64,000 bases of DNA from Nitzschia sp. pyKryTriq1 (lineage: Eukaryota > Bacillariophyta > Bacillariophyceae > Bacillariales > Bacillariaceae). Each line of letters opens with the position of its first letter. The stretch's first letter is position 1. The notes under the pieces were generated by a model. It worked only from the letters and a program-made list of their open reading frames with translations, was not told the DNA's origin and did no database searches. Made by a program: the position numbers and the translations under genes. Location: positions 2,170,001 through 2,234,000 of the forward strand of contig OY101117.1 in NCBI GenBank assembly GCA_956465555.1, given 5' to 3'. Positions 30,001-41,313 of the stretch are shown in pieces.

Positions 30001-31370
30001 ATGGGCATTTTTTCCAAGAATGGCAAATCAAATAAGGTCCCAGTGGCTCCACCAATTTTCATCAATCACACCGGGACGAAACATACGTTATTAAAGATGC
30101 CTTCGAGCAGAGGGTTAAATTCCTTGCATAACTCATCCCCCATTTTGGGGGCTTCATTCAGGCGGCAGCACTCATCGCCAACCAAAAAGCGACGAAGTTC
30201 TTTCAGCGATGTCATTGCGTCCGCGTCCACACAGCAAGAAGCATCCAAGCCCAAGCCCACTATCCCTATCAAAAGAGCGAATTCCAATCATTCCGGTGAT
30301 GAAAGCTACATCGAAGAGGTAATTGTGGATGACGACTCCTATTATGAAGAAGTTCTCATTGAGGAAGAGTTCTACGAGGAAGAGATTATTGAGATTATGA
30401 ACGAGCTCAAATTACCAGAACGGGATATTACGATCAAATTTGAAGACTTTGATGAAATGCAGACAACATTGCATATCAACGACTACAGTCCTGGGGAGGT
30501 GGAAAAGTCGTGGTACTGCCGTGCTGATTACGATAGGATGGTCCAGAAGGCTCGATCAACGATTGCAAAAGTGGAAGCTAAAGAAGCCAAAAGATCCAAA
30601 TCCGACGACAAGAAGAGAGAGAAGGATACGAAGTCAAGCGAATTCTCACAGGAGATGACGCCATCCAACAATGGTGAAAAGAAAAAAGTGTTAGAAACAC
30701 GTGGCTTAGAAGGGTGGAGCACCGAAGGTGCGAAAAAGGTGCGAGAGTTAAAAGAAAAGGCGCTAGAGGCCGTCTGGAATGAGCAGAACCGGCAGTGGAC
30801 GACGGGGGATTTCGACAAAGAAAAAGTTCGTGCTGCCTATTTAACGATATCAGCTGGAGCTCAAGCGATAGCAGAGGAACGGGCAGCAGCAGATCAGGAA
30901 TCTGCCGAGAAAATTCACAACAAAGATCTCAAACGAAAGAAGACAGATGTGCGTGGAATGATGAAAATGGGCAAATCAATGTTAGGAAAATCGATGAAAG
31001 GTGGTTTGATAAAGGCAAAAAAGCAGGTTTCGAAAGTTTCCCACAACAGCAAAAGAATAGAAGAAATAGAACAGAGACAGATTATCCGGCAACCTTCTCA
31101 AGGATCTCGTTTGTTACTTGACCATTTGGATGGTGAGTCAGCTCCTTATTGATTTGACCTAAATTCCTCCGCAGGGACAACGAAGGATTTTCTAACCGAT
31201 ATTATTTTATCGTCATTTCAGATTCACAATCAATCGAGCTTTCGGTAAATGAATCCCAGGGGCCTTCGAACAATCGGAGCGACCATCAGTCATCGAGGAG
31301 AACTCCACGAAAGGTAAATTTATCCAGGACGGCCTCTTGGGAAGGTGGTTTGGCGTCAGGAAAGTATTGA
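30001..31370 (+). CDS. Diatom SWY/RGLE-family protein, paralogue 2 (function unknown)
   Basis: Two exons, 30001-31132 and 31222-31370, with an 89-nt phase-1 intron; 426 residues. Without the second exon the protein would end early at DGESAPY; the join restores the C-terminus RTASWEGGLASGKY, matching paralogue 1 (RPSWEQNVSAGKY). Order of parts: MGIFSKNGK head, Ser-rich region, acidic tyrosine patch (about 100-130), DITIKFEDFDEMQTTLHIND, SWYCRADYDRM, a Lys/Glu coiled segment, RGLEGW, VWNEQNRQW, and an Ala/Glu helix. A short basic stretch with GKSMLGKSMKGG follows. The long basic repeat of paralogue 1 is missing here. Function is unknown; the conserved acidic and aromatic core suggests a binding module. 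Confidence 0.75.
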
Positions 31371-31730
31371 TTGACAGAATAGGCTACTCCCGTGTCTGCA
31401 CGTATTTTCACGACTCGAGCAACGGTATGTACTCTTCAGCACAGGAGAAGAAGCTCAGCAAGCTCGAATGAACGCTGAACACTCAATCTGTACATGGATT
31501 CATTTTAGACTGGATAGATTGCGCCTACTTTAAAAAGTAGAGACATTATGCGCGAATGTGTCTACTGATGATGATTCATGTACAACTCGAAAAGCTGGAC
31601 AGACATCAGGGCAGCTAATTCTTTCTTGTGGCACCAGAACGGAATGGCATTCCTTTGAGCAAAACAACGTGTCGATGAGTTGAGTTGCCACATAGTTTTT
31701 TTCAAAAATAAACCATATCAATTATTATTA
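31371..31730. other. Intergenic, no gene seen
   Basis: This 360-bp gap holds the 3' UTRs of two convergent genes; an AT-rich ATTATTATTATT tract lies at 31722-31735. Confidence 0.4.
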
Positions 31731-32330
31731 TTATTTACACTTGAGCGCCTTCAAGCTCTTTCGCAGAGATGCCATCTCTCTTCGATGACGTAGTTGCTGC
31801 ACCATCTTGCGTCGCCGATCCAACTTGTGGGTTTTCGATTTGGCGGTGGCTGGCTTGTAGCCCGCCTTGGTTCTTGAGGGGCGTTTCGGAAGTCCAGCAA
31901 CGTTGACAGCTTGTCGTCTGAGGCGTTGAAGTACCATGGATTGGTGTCCTTTTTGGATTTCCTCTGCCAGTTGTCTTCGTTGTGTATTGTTCGTAGTGTT
32001 TGGAGGAACGCGTTGCCAAGTAGCCCAGCCTTCTTCGCCGCACCAACTATCTGGAAACTCAGGAAAACCGGGAACTCCATTGTTATTGTTTCGGATTGGC
32101 GGTGCTTCATCTGGTATCGTTGCAGTCAAGGAAGTATCGACATACAAAGTCTTCTCAAGGCGTTCGTAAAGCCCATGGTGGACCTTCTTCGGAAAACAGA
32201 ACGATGACGTATCAATTTTGGTGATTTCTTTGGTTTGTGAAATGGTCAAGCTCGTGGATATCATGTGCGACAAGTCTTCTTCGTCAGCCGCCGCCCCGTT
32301 GCCATTTTCCTCTTCCATAATACGATCCAT
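31731..32330 (-). CDS. Hypothetical basic protein
   Basis: A 199-residue frame I do not recognise. The N-terminal third is acidic (MDRIMEEENGNGAAADEEDL). The middle has a Trp-rich patch (DSWCGEEGWATWQRVP) and the C-terminal 75 residues are strongly basic (QRLRRQAVNVAGLPKRP, then KLDRRRKMVQQLRHRREM). This pattern suits a nuclear or nucleolar RNA- or DNA-associated protein, but there is no domain to prove it. The start is ATG 32330; the frame upstream opens only at TTG 32393. No intron is needed. Overlapping open frames on the same strand in other phases are less protein-like. Confidence 0.6.
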   Translation of the reverse strand: MDRIMEEENGNGAAADEEDLSHMISTSLTISQTKEITKIDTSSFCFPKKVHHGLYERLEKTLYVDTSLTATIPDEAPPIRNNNNGVPGFPEFPDSWCGEEGWATWQRVPPNTTNNTQRRQLAEEIQKGHQSMVLQRLRRQAVNVAGLPKRPSRTKAGYKPATAKSKTHKLDRRRKMVQQLRHRREMASLRKSLKALKCK

Positions 32331-32951
32331 GGTATCCAGTGATAGGCTGCTGCGTAGTAATGATAACAAGATGTCGTCCACTCCCCGCCACAAGGACGGC
32401 TGTCATGTGAACAATGGAAACTGGAATTCCAATTTTCTACTTCCTACTTTGGTGTGAAGTGTGAAGACACTGTGATACCGGCAGCTACCGGTGTGTGATC
32501 GTGATGCGTGCTTTGCGAGGGTGACGAAGCGCGCGCGGCGGCTCCTTTTTTCTTGTTTGTGTTGGCGATAGATATTCGACCCAAAGGACTGCTTTGCTTT
32601 GGCGATTCAAACGACTACTTCGACCCGGAACCTTGCCAACTGCCAACTGCCAACTTACTGTCTGATCGTGCCAAATCATTCACGAATCCGAGTCGGCCGG
32701 TCGCGCACATCAACACGGATCGGCATTTTGAAAATGATTTTTTGTTTTTGTTTTGATGACCGACCCTTCCTTGTGCCTTTTATTGCGCTTGAGCACGGAG
32801 CATGACACCCTTCTTTACTACCGGTACGTACTTGACGACGACTCTTGTCAGGGATGATTCTTCGACAGTACGAGTACATCACAACGTTGCAACAACGAGT
32901 CAGGAGCTACATAAAATCAGCAGCAGCAGCAGCAGCAGCAGCAAGCAGAAA
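32331..32951. promoter_or_regulatory. Divergent intergenic region
   Basis: This 621-bp gap lies between the basic hypothetical protein and the subtilisin gene. An (AGC)n run at about 32921-32943 lies just before the chosen subtilisin start; the frame through it is open to an ATG at 32802, so it may be translated in a longer isoform. Confidence 0.4.
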
Positions 32952-35900
32952 ATGACGAGCAAAATTCTCAGAAAACCTCCTGTGCAAATAGTGCACTCGA
33001 TGGTTCTGCTGATCATCGGGTGGACTTTGTTCGTTGGCAATATTCACCAGTGCCAGGCCGAGCTCAGTGGTATTAATAATAAATCAAGTACTCGTAGATC
33101 ACACCGACGACGCCTCGATCCTTTGAAGGAAGCATCACCCGAGTCTCATAGGCGTGTTACAAAGTTGCTCAATCAACTGAGCAGCAGTACACGTACCGAT
33201 CCCCACCACCAGTCGTCGTATGCGCGAAGGGATTTGAAGCTTGTGGATCATCTGAATACAAATCGATTTAGCAAGATACCAGTAGACGAACCCAATAACT
33301 TCCCGTCGAGACGCACTTGGACTATTCAGCTCAAGTCACCTCCTATTTGGATATGTCGAAATAATAATGGTCCAAGCAACAACAATGATAACAACAAATC
33401 GGATTGTGGAGATGCGGTGAAACAAGAGCAAGATGATCTCATCTTCCAGCTTCGAACATTGTTTCCATCCATGACACTTGTGGGTCAAGCCCAACATATT
33501 TTGAATACGGTTTTTGTGGAGCTACCCTTTTCTGCCGAAATTCCTTCGGGTCTGGAAGGGGTTCAGAATGTGGAATTGGAAGAAGTCTACGGCGTAGCTC
33601 AAGTGGAAGAATCAGCAGTGCTAGAAACCGTGGGAGCCAAGTTCGCCAACGAGTATTGTTTGACGGGTGCGGGGGTGAAAGTTGGTATTTTGGACACGGG
33701 AGTCGACTATACCCATGAAGCTTTTGGTGGAAACGGAACCAGCGAAGCTTATCTGAACGTCTACGGGGTAGATCGAAACGCCGCTGCAAACAAAAATCGA
33801 GATGGATGGTTTCCAACTCCGACCGTCGTTGAGGGTTTCGACTTTCTTGGAGAGGACGATGAGCTATATATAGAAGATGATGACCCAATTGATGCCAATG
33901 GGCATGGTACGGCTGTAGCTTCAGCAGTTCTTTCTGTCGCACCCGATGTTCAACTCGTGGCAGTCAAAGCCTGCCTAACAGGACCGACGGCTACGTGCCC
34001 TGAGAGCGCGATGGTCCAGGCTATCGAGTTTATGCTTGATCCTTTTAAAACTGGTACTATTGATGACAAGGTAAGAAAACACACACACACACACACACAC
34101 GACAGAATAAATCAGAAACGCCCGCCACATTGTTTCCAATTACATGGCCACTGACACTATCTTGTTCAAGGTTGACATTATCAATCTAAGTTTGACGGCT
34201 TCGTTCAATAAACCTTACTACGATCGGGTAGCTTTGGCGTTAGAAAACGCGGCTCAACTGGGCGTTTTGTGCGTCACTGCGTTTGGAAACTTTGGGAATA
34301 TTCCGTACATATCTGGGGCTATAGGTGGTACCCCGAACGCCATCTCGGTAGGAGGAACCAATCGGCCTTCCGACCCCAACTCACCACTTTACATGGATTC
34401 ATACTCAGCACGTGGACCGGGTGAGGCCAATCTACTCAAACCAGACTTGTCGGCACCTGGGACTCTCACACTAGCAATGGTTGGTACAGGAAATGGATAT
34501 GCTGAAACTGCTGGAACAAGTTTTTCGGCTCCCCTCGTGGCAGGAGCAGCCGCTTTGTTGCGACAGCACTGCCCAATGTGTGATCCATTTGCCATCAAAT
34601 GTCTTTTGATGAATACTGCGGATAGAAATATCCTGTACGGCGGGGACGAAGGGGAAGAAAGGATGGCCCCAGTGACTCGCATGGGAAGTGGAATGCTCCG
34701 TGTTGATAAGGCGCTCAATGCAACTCTATGGGCGTTTTCTTTGGAAGAGAGGCAACCATCTCTGTCTTTTGGCGTTGTGGATGCTTCCTTAGATATTATT
34801 TTCACGAAATCCATCCGTATCCATACCATTGATTCTCGAGCTCGCACGATACGGTTCGACTATGAATTTCGGGATCCGACTAAGGGCAACGTTGTCAATG
34901 TTACGTTTTTTCCTGAGGAGATGGAAGTCCCAGCTGACTGTAGCTCTCCAGTAGATATTCAGGTACAGTTTTACGTCATTGCCCAAAAAGCCCCTCCAAA
35001 CACCATGACAACGGCAGGATTCAGAGCTTTTGACGCCGAGCCCCTTGATCGACATGAATTTGATGGGCATATATTGATTTCATCCGAAATTGACCAAGAA
35101 GCAAGTCTACCATTCCACCTACTGGTGCGTCAAGCAGCTGCACCAGAGCTTGCAATAGGAACGGCTCTCCCATTTGAATGGGGCCCAATCGATCAAAATT
35201 TTACTATCATCAATCAAGGCTTGGGAACGGCACAGATTGATGCCTTTGAACTTGTGTATTCCGATAAAGACGATGAAGAAGCAATAAATAGCGTGCTCCT
35301 TGAAGTGGACTCGGACATTCGGTCGATTGGCTACAGGACAATACCCGTTGGTGAACCTGGCTGCAACTACACTGTCGAGTTCAGCTTCCAGACCTGGGAG
35401 CGGTCCACCCATGTAGGACACCACATGTACATGGCAGAGATCTATCCCAACGGGACGGATGCGGACTTTCTGACTCTTGTCATGCTGACTTACCCTTTTG
35501 TAGCCCAGACTTATGTGGTTGATGCTACCAATACTAGTGAATGCACGGGCTTCACCACCGACCACGCGTCGAACACGGTAAATACAATCTTGCGCGCATG
35601 CTCGGATGATTTATTATTGGAGGACCAGACGGAGTTCACGGTTCAGTTTCGGGCATTTGGGTACCCACGTTCGCTTTCGGCTTCCTTCCTCTCGTCGCCT
35701 GTCGAGCTCACTTTCCCAGAACCTCGACTCTTTGCCCCGTCTTACGATATTGGTTCTCAAGAGACGCTGCGGGTGTTTAATGTAAAAGGGGAAATAAGCC
35801 CAGAATCCTATGGATTGCAGTTGGTGACCAATTCGTTTCGAGATTGGAATCGGACAGGTGCCGCATCCAGTTCTACAGAAACTCTCCTCCTTGTCAAACA

Positions 35901-36345
35901 AGGCGTTGTTCTAGAATCCGAAGTCACTCCGGATGTTAGGATTTGGCCTGGATTGTTCAACCAAAGTGGGCCGACGTGCGACTTGGCTCTACCAATTGAG
36001 CCAGCCTGTCAGGCATCGGGCTCGGCAGGCAATTCTGGAGAAGGAGAAACAGCACAGATACTTGAATTCCCGGATCTCCGACAGACTCCGGCCCCAGCGT
36101 GTCCTCCTGTGGAGGTCCCACGTCTGGTCGTTCCCACACCATCTCCGACGGAGTCACCAAGTGATTTCCCCACAGCTGCCCCGGTACCTCCCACACCAAT
36201 GCCTACTCCAGCACCCACACTACCGCAGACTTCAGCCCCAACCTTTCGAACACCACCACCAGTTTCGTCGTCCGCTTCGTGCACTAGGGCTGGGTTGCTT
36301 TTTGTTTGGGCTACTGTAATTGCCTCCATCTTGCTTCCGAAGTAA
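32952..36345 (+). CDS. Subtilisin-like (S8) serine protease, secreted and C-terminally anchored
   Basis: Two exons, 32952-34070 and 34171-36345; the 100-nt phase-0 intron carries a (CA)n run. It is 1097 residues from ATG 32952, where a basic start and IVHSMVLLIIGWTLFVG make a signal peptide; an in-frame ATG at 32802 would add 50 Ser-rich residues. The propeptide is rich in Arg/Ser (to about 200). The triad is complete: D248 (VGILDTGVDYTHEAFGG), H318 (DANGHGTAVAS), S490 (AGTSFSAPLVAGAA). The oxyanion region is VTAFGNFGN. About 450 residues of beta-rich C-terminal extension follow, including Fn-III-like stretches. A Pro/Thr stalk (TPSPTESPSDFPTAAPVPP) and a hydrophobic end (GLLFVWATVIASILLPK) follow, compatible with a membrane or GPI anchor. 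It probably acts at the cell surface in protein processing or nutrient recovery. Confidence 0.9.
34079..34100. repeat. (CA)n microsatellite in the subtilisin intron
   Basis: About eleven CA units just inside the donor site. Confidence 0.9.
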
Positions 36346-37006
36346 GTCGAAGAGTACTGTACAGTACAAGCACGGTCCAGGAACCTTCGTCAACCTAAAA
36401 ATTACTCCTAAAAGTATATTTTAAAATGCAATATTTTGCTCTATCTCTTACGCTTGTCTTTGGAACCTACTCTGTGCTGTTACACTACATCTCTCAAGCG
36501 TCAAGGTAGTAGCTAAAATAGACAGTGCACTTTTTCGCTGCTTTACGATACATCGTACGGTAGGGAGAGCAGTTCTCTCTACTAGAGAAGTAGCGACTTT
36601 AGTTCGATGGGTAGTCTACTCTAGTAGTGGCGGAGTACAAGTATTACCGGTATTACCTACCGGTTCCGGTACAGTCTAGTAGTAGTAAGTGTTACCTATC
36701 ACATATGGTCGGTGCTTGTACTGGTACTGTACTCGTCTCTTCAAATACAGTACAAGTGTAATAGTATGAGTACCCGTACTACCCCTGGAAGTTCGCCACG
36801 TGGAAGCCGTATGTTCGTGCTTACGTCACACATCTGCCAGCGGCGCGGCGAGTAAAAAACAACATTATTTGCTCTCGAGACAACCAGACTTTTTCAGTCT
36901 TTATTCCCATTCCCATCCATTGTAGACTATTTGTTCTTTGGTGGTTTCAAACGTCCCTCTCCGTTGCCAATATCAGTTGCATTTGAGCCATAGAGGAACT
37001 ATAGCA
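36346..37006. other. Intergenic with dispersed repeat and palindromes
   Basis: This 661-bp gap lies between two plus-strand genes. It contains dispersed-repeat copy C (36505-36551) and a dense GTACC/CTAGTAG tract at 36590-36790. Confidence 0.5.
36505..36551 (+). repeat. Dispersed repeat, copy C
   Basis: Reads GGTAGTAGCTAAAATAGACA, then GTGCACTTTTTCGCTGCTTT, then ACGATAC. It is nearly identical to copies at 28594-28674 and to the reverse complement at 44248-44293. Confidence 0.8.
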
Positions 37007-38029
37007 ATGGTCAGACGAAGATACTACAGCAGGCTTGCCGTTATGCCTTTGGTTCTTCTATGGGCGACATGCCCGGTTCATGGCGCGCTATCGCTGAAAC
37101 AAAATCAGGGACGAGAACAAGACGATGAGACTACAACAATTTCCATCAAGCTTCCGCAGCAAACGGTGAAAATCACCAAGCCCAACAAGGAGGAGAAATA
37201 TTCGATTCGACTGCCAAGTCGGGTTTTGCAGTTGTCGGAAAAGGCGAAAAAGCTGAACGATGGCCAGGATTCCTCGTTTATCAAGCTACTAGAACGCGAA
37301 GAACAGGTCCAAGCGGCCCGAGCCAGAAAGCCTAACCCTTCAGCCAGCGGTAGATCTAGAATTGAATCCTCCCCAATTCTGCATGGTAGCTTGGCACTTT
37401 TGGCGATGACTTCTTTTGTGTTTACAACTCACGGCTTCAAAGCTTTGAAAGAACTTGCGATGTCGTCGCTCAGCGCTCTTGCCCTCGTGTGGGTGCCCAC
37501 ATTTATTGTACACGGAGGCTGGGCTGAATTATTCGGCGTTGCAACATTGTTGACACAACCCAATGTTAGGCGATTTATGGTTAAGGAATTCTTCCCAAAG
37601 GCGCTTAGCACACTCAAAAAACTATTTTTGACAGAGATCTGGCGACGAGTTTGGGCGCTCGTCTTGGCACCACTACCCAAACCCTTGTTGGTTCCCTCAG
37701 AAGTTGATATAATGCGAATACGATGGCTACCAGATTGGATGAAGGAAGGATTTCTTTTCTTCCGAGACAAGGTGGACAATTTTGCCCTCTCCACATTCAA
37801 GAGCTCGGTCCAGAAATCAGTTCACGGGACAATGGGGATTTTCTACGACTCTTTTTCTAGCTCGGTCCTGGAAGTCAGTATGCTATATGAAGAATCCGTG
37901 GACGCAGAAGAAATGATGGATGGAACCGAGGATTCGACGACGCAAGATAGTGGTGATATTTCTGACGCCGAGTCGGACGACGATGGTCCACAGCTCGTCT
38001 GTGATGGCGACACTTGTCGCTTTGAGTAA
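37007..38029 (+). CDS. Hypothetical secretory-pathway protein
   Basis: A 340-residue intronless protein I do not recognise. ATG 37007 gives MVRRRYYSRLAVMPLVLLWA, a signal peptide with likely cleavage after VHG; the frame upstream opens only at TTG. A charged region (about 35-115) precedes a hydrophobic block (about 125-190: LHGSLALLAMTSFVF, ELAMSSLSALALVWVPTFIV, ELFGVATLL) that could form two or three membrane helices. Then comes an amphipathic Trp-containing segment (LTEIWRRVWALVLAPLP) and an acidic C-terminus ending in two cysteines (LVCDGDTCRFE). A plastid-membrane or endomembrane location is plausible. No motif suggests catalysis. Confidence 0.65.
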   Translation: MVRRRYYSRLAVMPLVLLWATCPVHGALSLKQNQGREQDDETTTISIKLPQQTVKITKPNKEEKYSIRLPSRVLQLSEKAKKLNDGQDSSFIKLLEREEQVQAARARKPNPSASGRSRIESSPILHGSLALLAMTSFVFTTHGFKALKELAMSSLSALALVWVPTFIVHGGWAELFGVATLLTQPNVRRFMVKEFFPKALSTLKKLFLTEIWRRVWALVLAPLPKPLLVPSEVDIMRIRWLPDWMKEGFLFFRDKVDNFALSTFKSSVQKSVHGTMGIFYDSFSSSVLEVSMLYEESVDAEEMMDGTEDSTTQDSGDISDAESDDDGPQLVCDGDTCRFE

Positions 38030-38180
38030 AGTTCGTGGCGCAAACCACGGTTCTTCGATGCAGCTGGTTCGCTAAAACAATGCGTAGGTTCCCAAAGATG
38101 GATTCTTATCCGAGACAACACATGAAGTCTACAGTATAATGATTTGATCGATACAAGCGTTTGACGAAACGCAAACTTCG

Positions 38181-38770
38181 TTATGATTCTGCAGCAGCAG
38201 CAGCATCATCATCGTCGCCTTTGTCCCCATCCTCTTGTCCCTCTTCAATGATGAATTGTTTCAGCTCATCCCAAAGCTTTTGTCGCTCGTCGCCCTCCAA
38301 TGCTCCTTCCAACTTGGCAGATCGTTCGGTATTGTCGGAACTAAACCACAGCATGCAAACATGTGTATCTCCATTTTCGGGTAACGGAAGGGCGTGCTTA
38401 TCACTAACATAGATGGGAGGTCCTGTGGCTAGTAATCTTCGGAGTTCTGCCTGACAATCTGTAGTCTTCACCTTGTTAACAAATGTCGAAAATTGATCTT
38501 GCTGTAGCTGCAGGATGACACTTTCTTCATATTTGGCGGGGTGCCACTGCATGGAAGGATACGTTTGATACTCCACTGATGGAATTATTGGGTAGTAGAA
38601 AAACAACGTGGGAGGGGGTCAGCATTTTTGCTTGTGGACCAGCGACATGTTGTGCGATACAGTCTTCACCTACCGTAGTTTCCGTCCTCGAGAGTAATAT
38701 CTTCCATCGTCGCTAGACATTCGAGGCCTTCCGGTGGCGGCCCATGCTTTGAAGAGGAGTCATCAGACAT
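38181..38770 (-). CDS. Conserved-looking small protein of unknown function (two exons)
   Basis: Exon 1 38770-38674 (MSDDSSSKHGPPPEGLECLA ...), a 98-nt phase-1 intron, exon 2 38575-38181; 163 residues. The join reads EDGNY|VEYQTYPSMQWHPAKYEESV. The body has a compact mixed alpha/beta look (LRRLLATGPPIYVSDKHA, DTHVCMLWFSS, ERQKLWDELKQFI) and an Asp/Ala-rich end from a (CAG)n-type run. There is no signal peptide. I do not recognise the family. The second exon alone has no ATG start, which supports the splice. Expression data would settle it. Confidence 0.65.
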
Positions 38771-40376
38771 GATCGTTGGGTTTGCTTTATTTTTCTTTGA
38801 ATCCAAAATCTTAGACGAAGGGACCTGCTAGAGGAAGAGTATCTCTCCAGTATCACAGAAGGCCAAAGATTGCAACGCAATCGATCGATCGTTAGTTGCA
38901 GGTAATACCGATACGGCATCGGGAGTTCAAGCCATGCAGTGCAGTGAGAACATTATTTACTCGTACTGTACCGGGAGTCTTGGGGAATAACGTGGATTCC
39001 TGCAGACTCCACCTCTCTCACGCGCGCCTTGTTCTCCGCACCTCCACGTGGAATACCTCATCTCCATAAGCTATCTACAAGTCCGTATATCCTTATGTAC
39101 TTGGTCTATGACAGAGCGTGTGATCCCCGATTTGCCGTTATTTTCGAGTAAATTTCGAATTACTGGCTCATCGGGGAAGTGCTCGCCCGTACCCTTGGTG
39201 TGGGTGGGTGGGAAAGCTTTTACTCTACTATCTATTCCACTGATCTCGATGCTCGAATTGCGACGATTTGCAGAATTGTGAGCTCTCGGCTCGTTTGCAG
39301 ATCGATCTCGAATGATCCTGCGATCACTCTTTCGATTGCTCGCCGTCCTCACTCATCTCTGCAGCCTGCGCCATTTCTTCCGCCCATCTACCAATCAGAT
39401 TCATTTGATGGCGTCATCATTACTCCGTCTGTCAGGCGTGCGCCTTCCATCAGAAGCTCCTTCTGCCTCCGTCTGGCCGGCTGTCGAGTCAGAGTCTTGG
39501 GGAATAACGTGGATTCCTGCAGACTCCACCTCTCTCACGCGCGCCTTGTTCTCCGCACCTCCACGTGGAATACCTCATCTCCATAAGCTATCTACAAGTC
39601 CGTATATCCTTATGTACTTGGTCTATGACAGAGCGTGTGATCCCCGATTTGCCGTTATTTTCGAGTAAATTTCGAATTACTGGCTCATCGGGGAAGTGCT
39701 CGCCCGTACCAAGCTTTGAAGGGACGCTGGTCTTGTTGACGAAGGAAACTCAGAGGATGATCATGGCTCTGTCTCCATGTGGATGCAGGGGAACGAAAAG
39801 GAAAAATTAAAATATAAATTCTTGTTGAAAATCAAGCGTTGGTGGCAGTGGCTTCGTCGGTCCGCACGGGATCGTCGGTTGGCACGGGCACGGGGCTCAA
39901 GATCTCCAGAACTTCTACACTGTTTTGAACAGCCTGCTTGCAGAGTGTTGTTTGCAAGACTATTTTAGAGCGTACACTGCGAGGAGGCGGTAAATGATGA
40001 TGTCTAGGTACCCATTATGAGTGTCGGCATTGTGCCATGGTCGATCGACGTATTTGATGGATTTCGTCGTGATCTTGCGCCAGAAAATTCCTCGAGCTCT
40101 TGCGAAACGCGAGGTCTGGAGCGCACGTACAGTAGATTCTTCTTCTACTCGTACGTGTACGGCGTTGGCACCCATGGCTGCTTTTCTCGCCCGTCCTTGA
40201 GTCCATGAGATTAAAGACAAAATGCGGGGAGCTGCGAGAGGCGATAGTGAATGGTGATGACGGGATTCTTCTTCTCGACAGCATCGTATTAATAGTTCGA
40301 CGGTGTTGCTTCGATAACGTTGTTCCACTTCTAGCTCGGGCATAGCAGTAAAAGAAGAACCAAGAAAGAAAGAACC
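38771..40376. other. 1.6-kb gap with long direct repeats
   Basis: Apart from the 219-bp direct-repeat pair (38975-39710) I see no gene. A 127-codon minus-strand frame at 39960-40343 starts with ATG but has no protein-like signature, and I leave it out. Confidence 0.5.
38975..39710. mobile_element. Pair of 219-bp direct repeats, TRIM/LTR-like unit
   Basis: The 219 bp at 38975-39193 recur with no difference that I can see at 39492-39710 (offset 517), separated by 298 bp of non-repeated DNA. Two near-identical direct repeats with a short non-coding interior are what a terminal-repeat retrotransposon in miniature looks like; a simple tandem duplication of 517 bp is the alternative. I see no tRNA-type primer-binding site or polypurine tract, and no target-site duplication. 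Confidence 0.6.
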
Positions 40377-41313
40377 ATGGGCAGTGGCCGAAAGCGACCC
40401 TTAGATAATCGCATCCCCGCGCCATCGAAGGAGGGAGGTGAGTGTTGAACGCTTTTCGTCCGTCTCAACGTCAATCGAAAGGTCTGGAGTTTTCTCACTG
40501 TCGTACTCCTCTGATCCTGCATTGATTGCTTCTGCGTTAGATGGTCGCAAGAAGAAAAAGGGGAAAAAGTCCAAAGATAAGAACAAGGAAGCAGCGTCCA
40601 CTTCAGAGCAAACTCACAAGACGTCTCTCGAGTCGTAAGTCTGTTTTCCCCTCAAGAATGAAAACAAGTCGTCTCTTTCTCTTACTCATCAGTTGTTTGG
40701 ATTTCTCGCCCATAGTACAACAACGGCAGAGGGCAAAATCATGGCACAAGTTTGTTCCACCTTCAACCGTTTGGAGCAGTCTCGGTTTGAGGCTTTTCGG
40801 CGGGCAGCCCTTCCGTCGGATGCAATTTCTAAATACGTCGCTCACTGCCTTATAGACGAGCATACTGGCGGGGGTGCACCCACACGGCGCGCTCCAATAC
40901 TTTCAGAGCTCTGTGCACCTGGTCAAGCCGATGAGATTTGCATTGTAGTATCAACTTTGGCCAAGGCTTACGCACAGCGATTGGTGACAGCTGCGCGGCG
41001 TCTGACGGATTCGTCAGCCGATGAACCTATTCAACCTGAACACATTCTTCAGGCCTATCACAATCGACAGGCAAACGGTCTCGATCCTGGTTTCTTCTTG
41101 CAGGCCGCACCATCGTCTACGAAGGTGTTGCTAAAGGATGAAACCTACAACCGCAAGCGTTTAGCGACACTGAAGGCGCAAGAGGATTACGACAAACTTT
41201 ACCCCCCTATGGTGACCGAAGAGGAGAATGCTGGAGAAGATCCTATGGATATATCAAGTCCATCCAAAAGCACCCAACCTGAGAATCCATTGACACCACA
41301 ACACCCTTGCTAG
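40377..41313 (+). CDS. TAF11: TAF11-like subunit of TFIID
   Basis: Three exons: 40377-40437, 40541-40634, 40716-41313 (introns 103 and 81 nt, phases 1 and 2); 250 residues. The first two exons give a short basic head with a Lys run (GRKKKKGKKSKDKNK), a likely nuclear signal. The third carries the TAF11/TAFII28 histone-fold region. It reads VCSTFNRLEQSRFEAFRRAALP and ISKYVAHCL for helix 1, IVVSTLAKAYAQRLVTAARRL for the long helix 2, and IQPEHILQAYHNRQANGL for helix 3. This order and the R[FY]EAFRR and QPxHIxxAY landmarks match TAF11, which pairs with TAF13 in TFIID. The C-terminal 80 residues are acidic and Pro-rich. Without the exon joins only an N-terminally truncated frame would be seen. 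An expansion of about 15 residues sits between helices 1 and 2. Confidence 0.8.

Noticed and set aside
39960-40343. 127-codon ATG-started minus-strand frame
   Set aside because: It sits just upstream of the TAF11 gene, has no domain, signal or hydrophobic pattern, and is Arg/Ser-rich as expected for antisense UTR.
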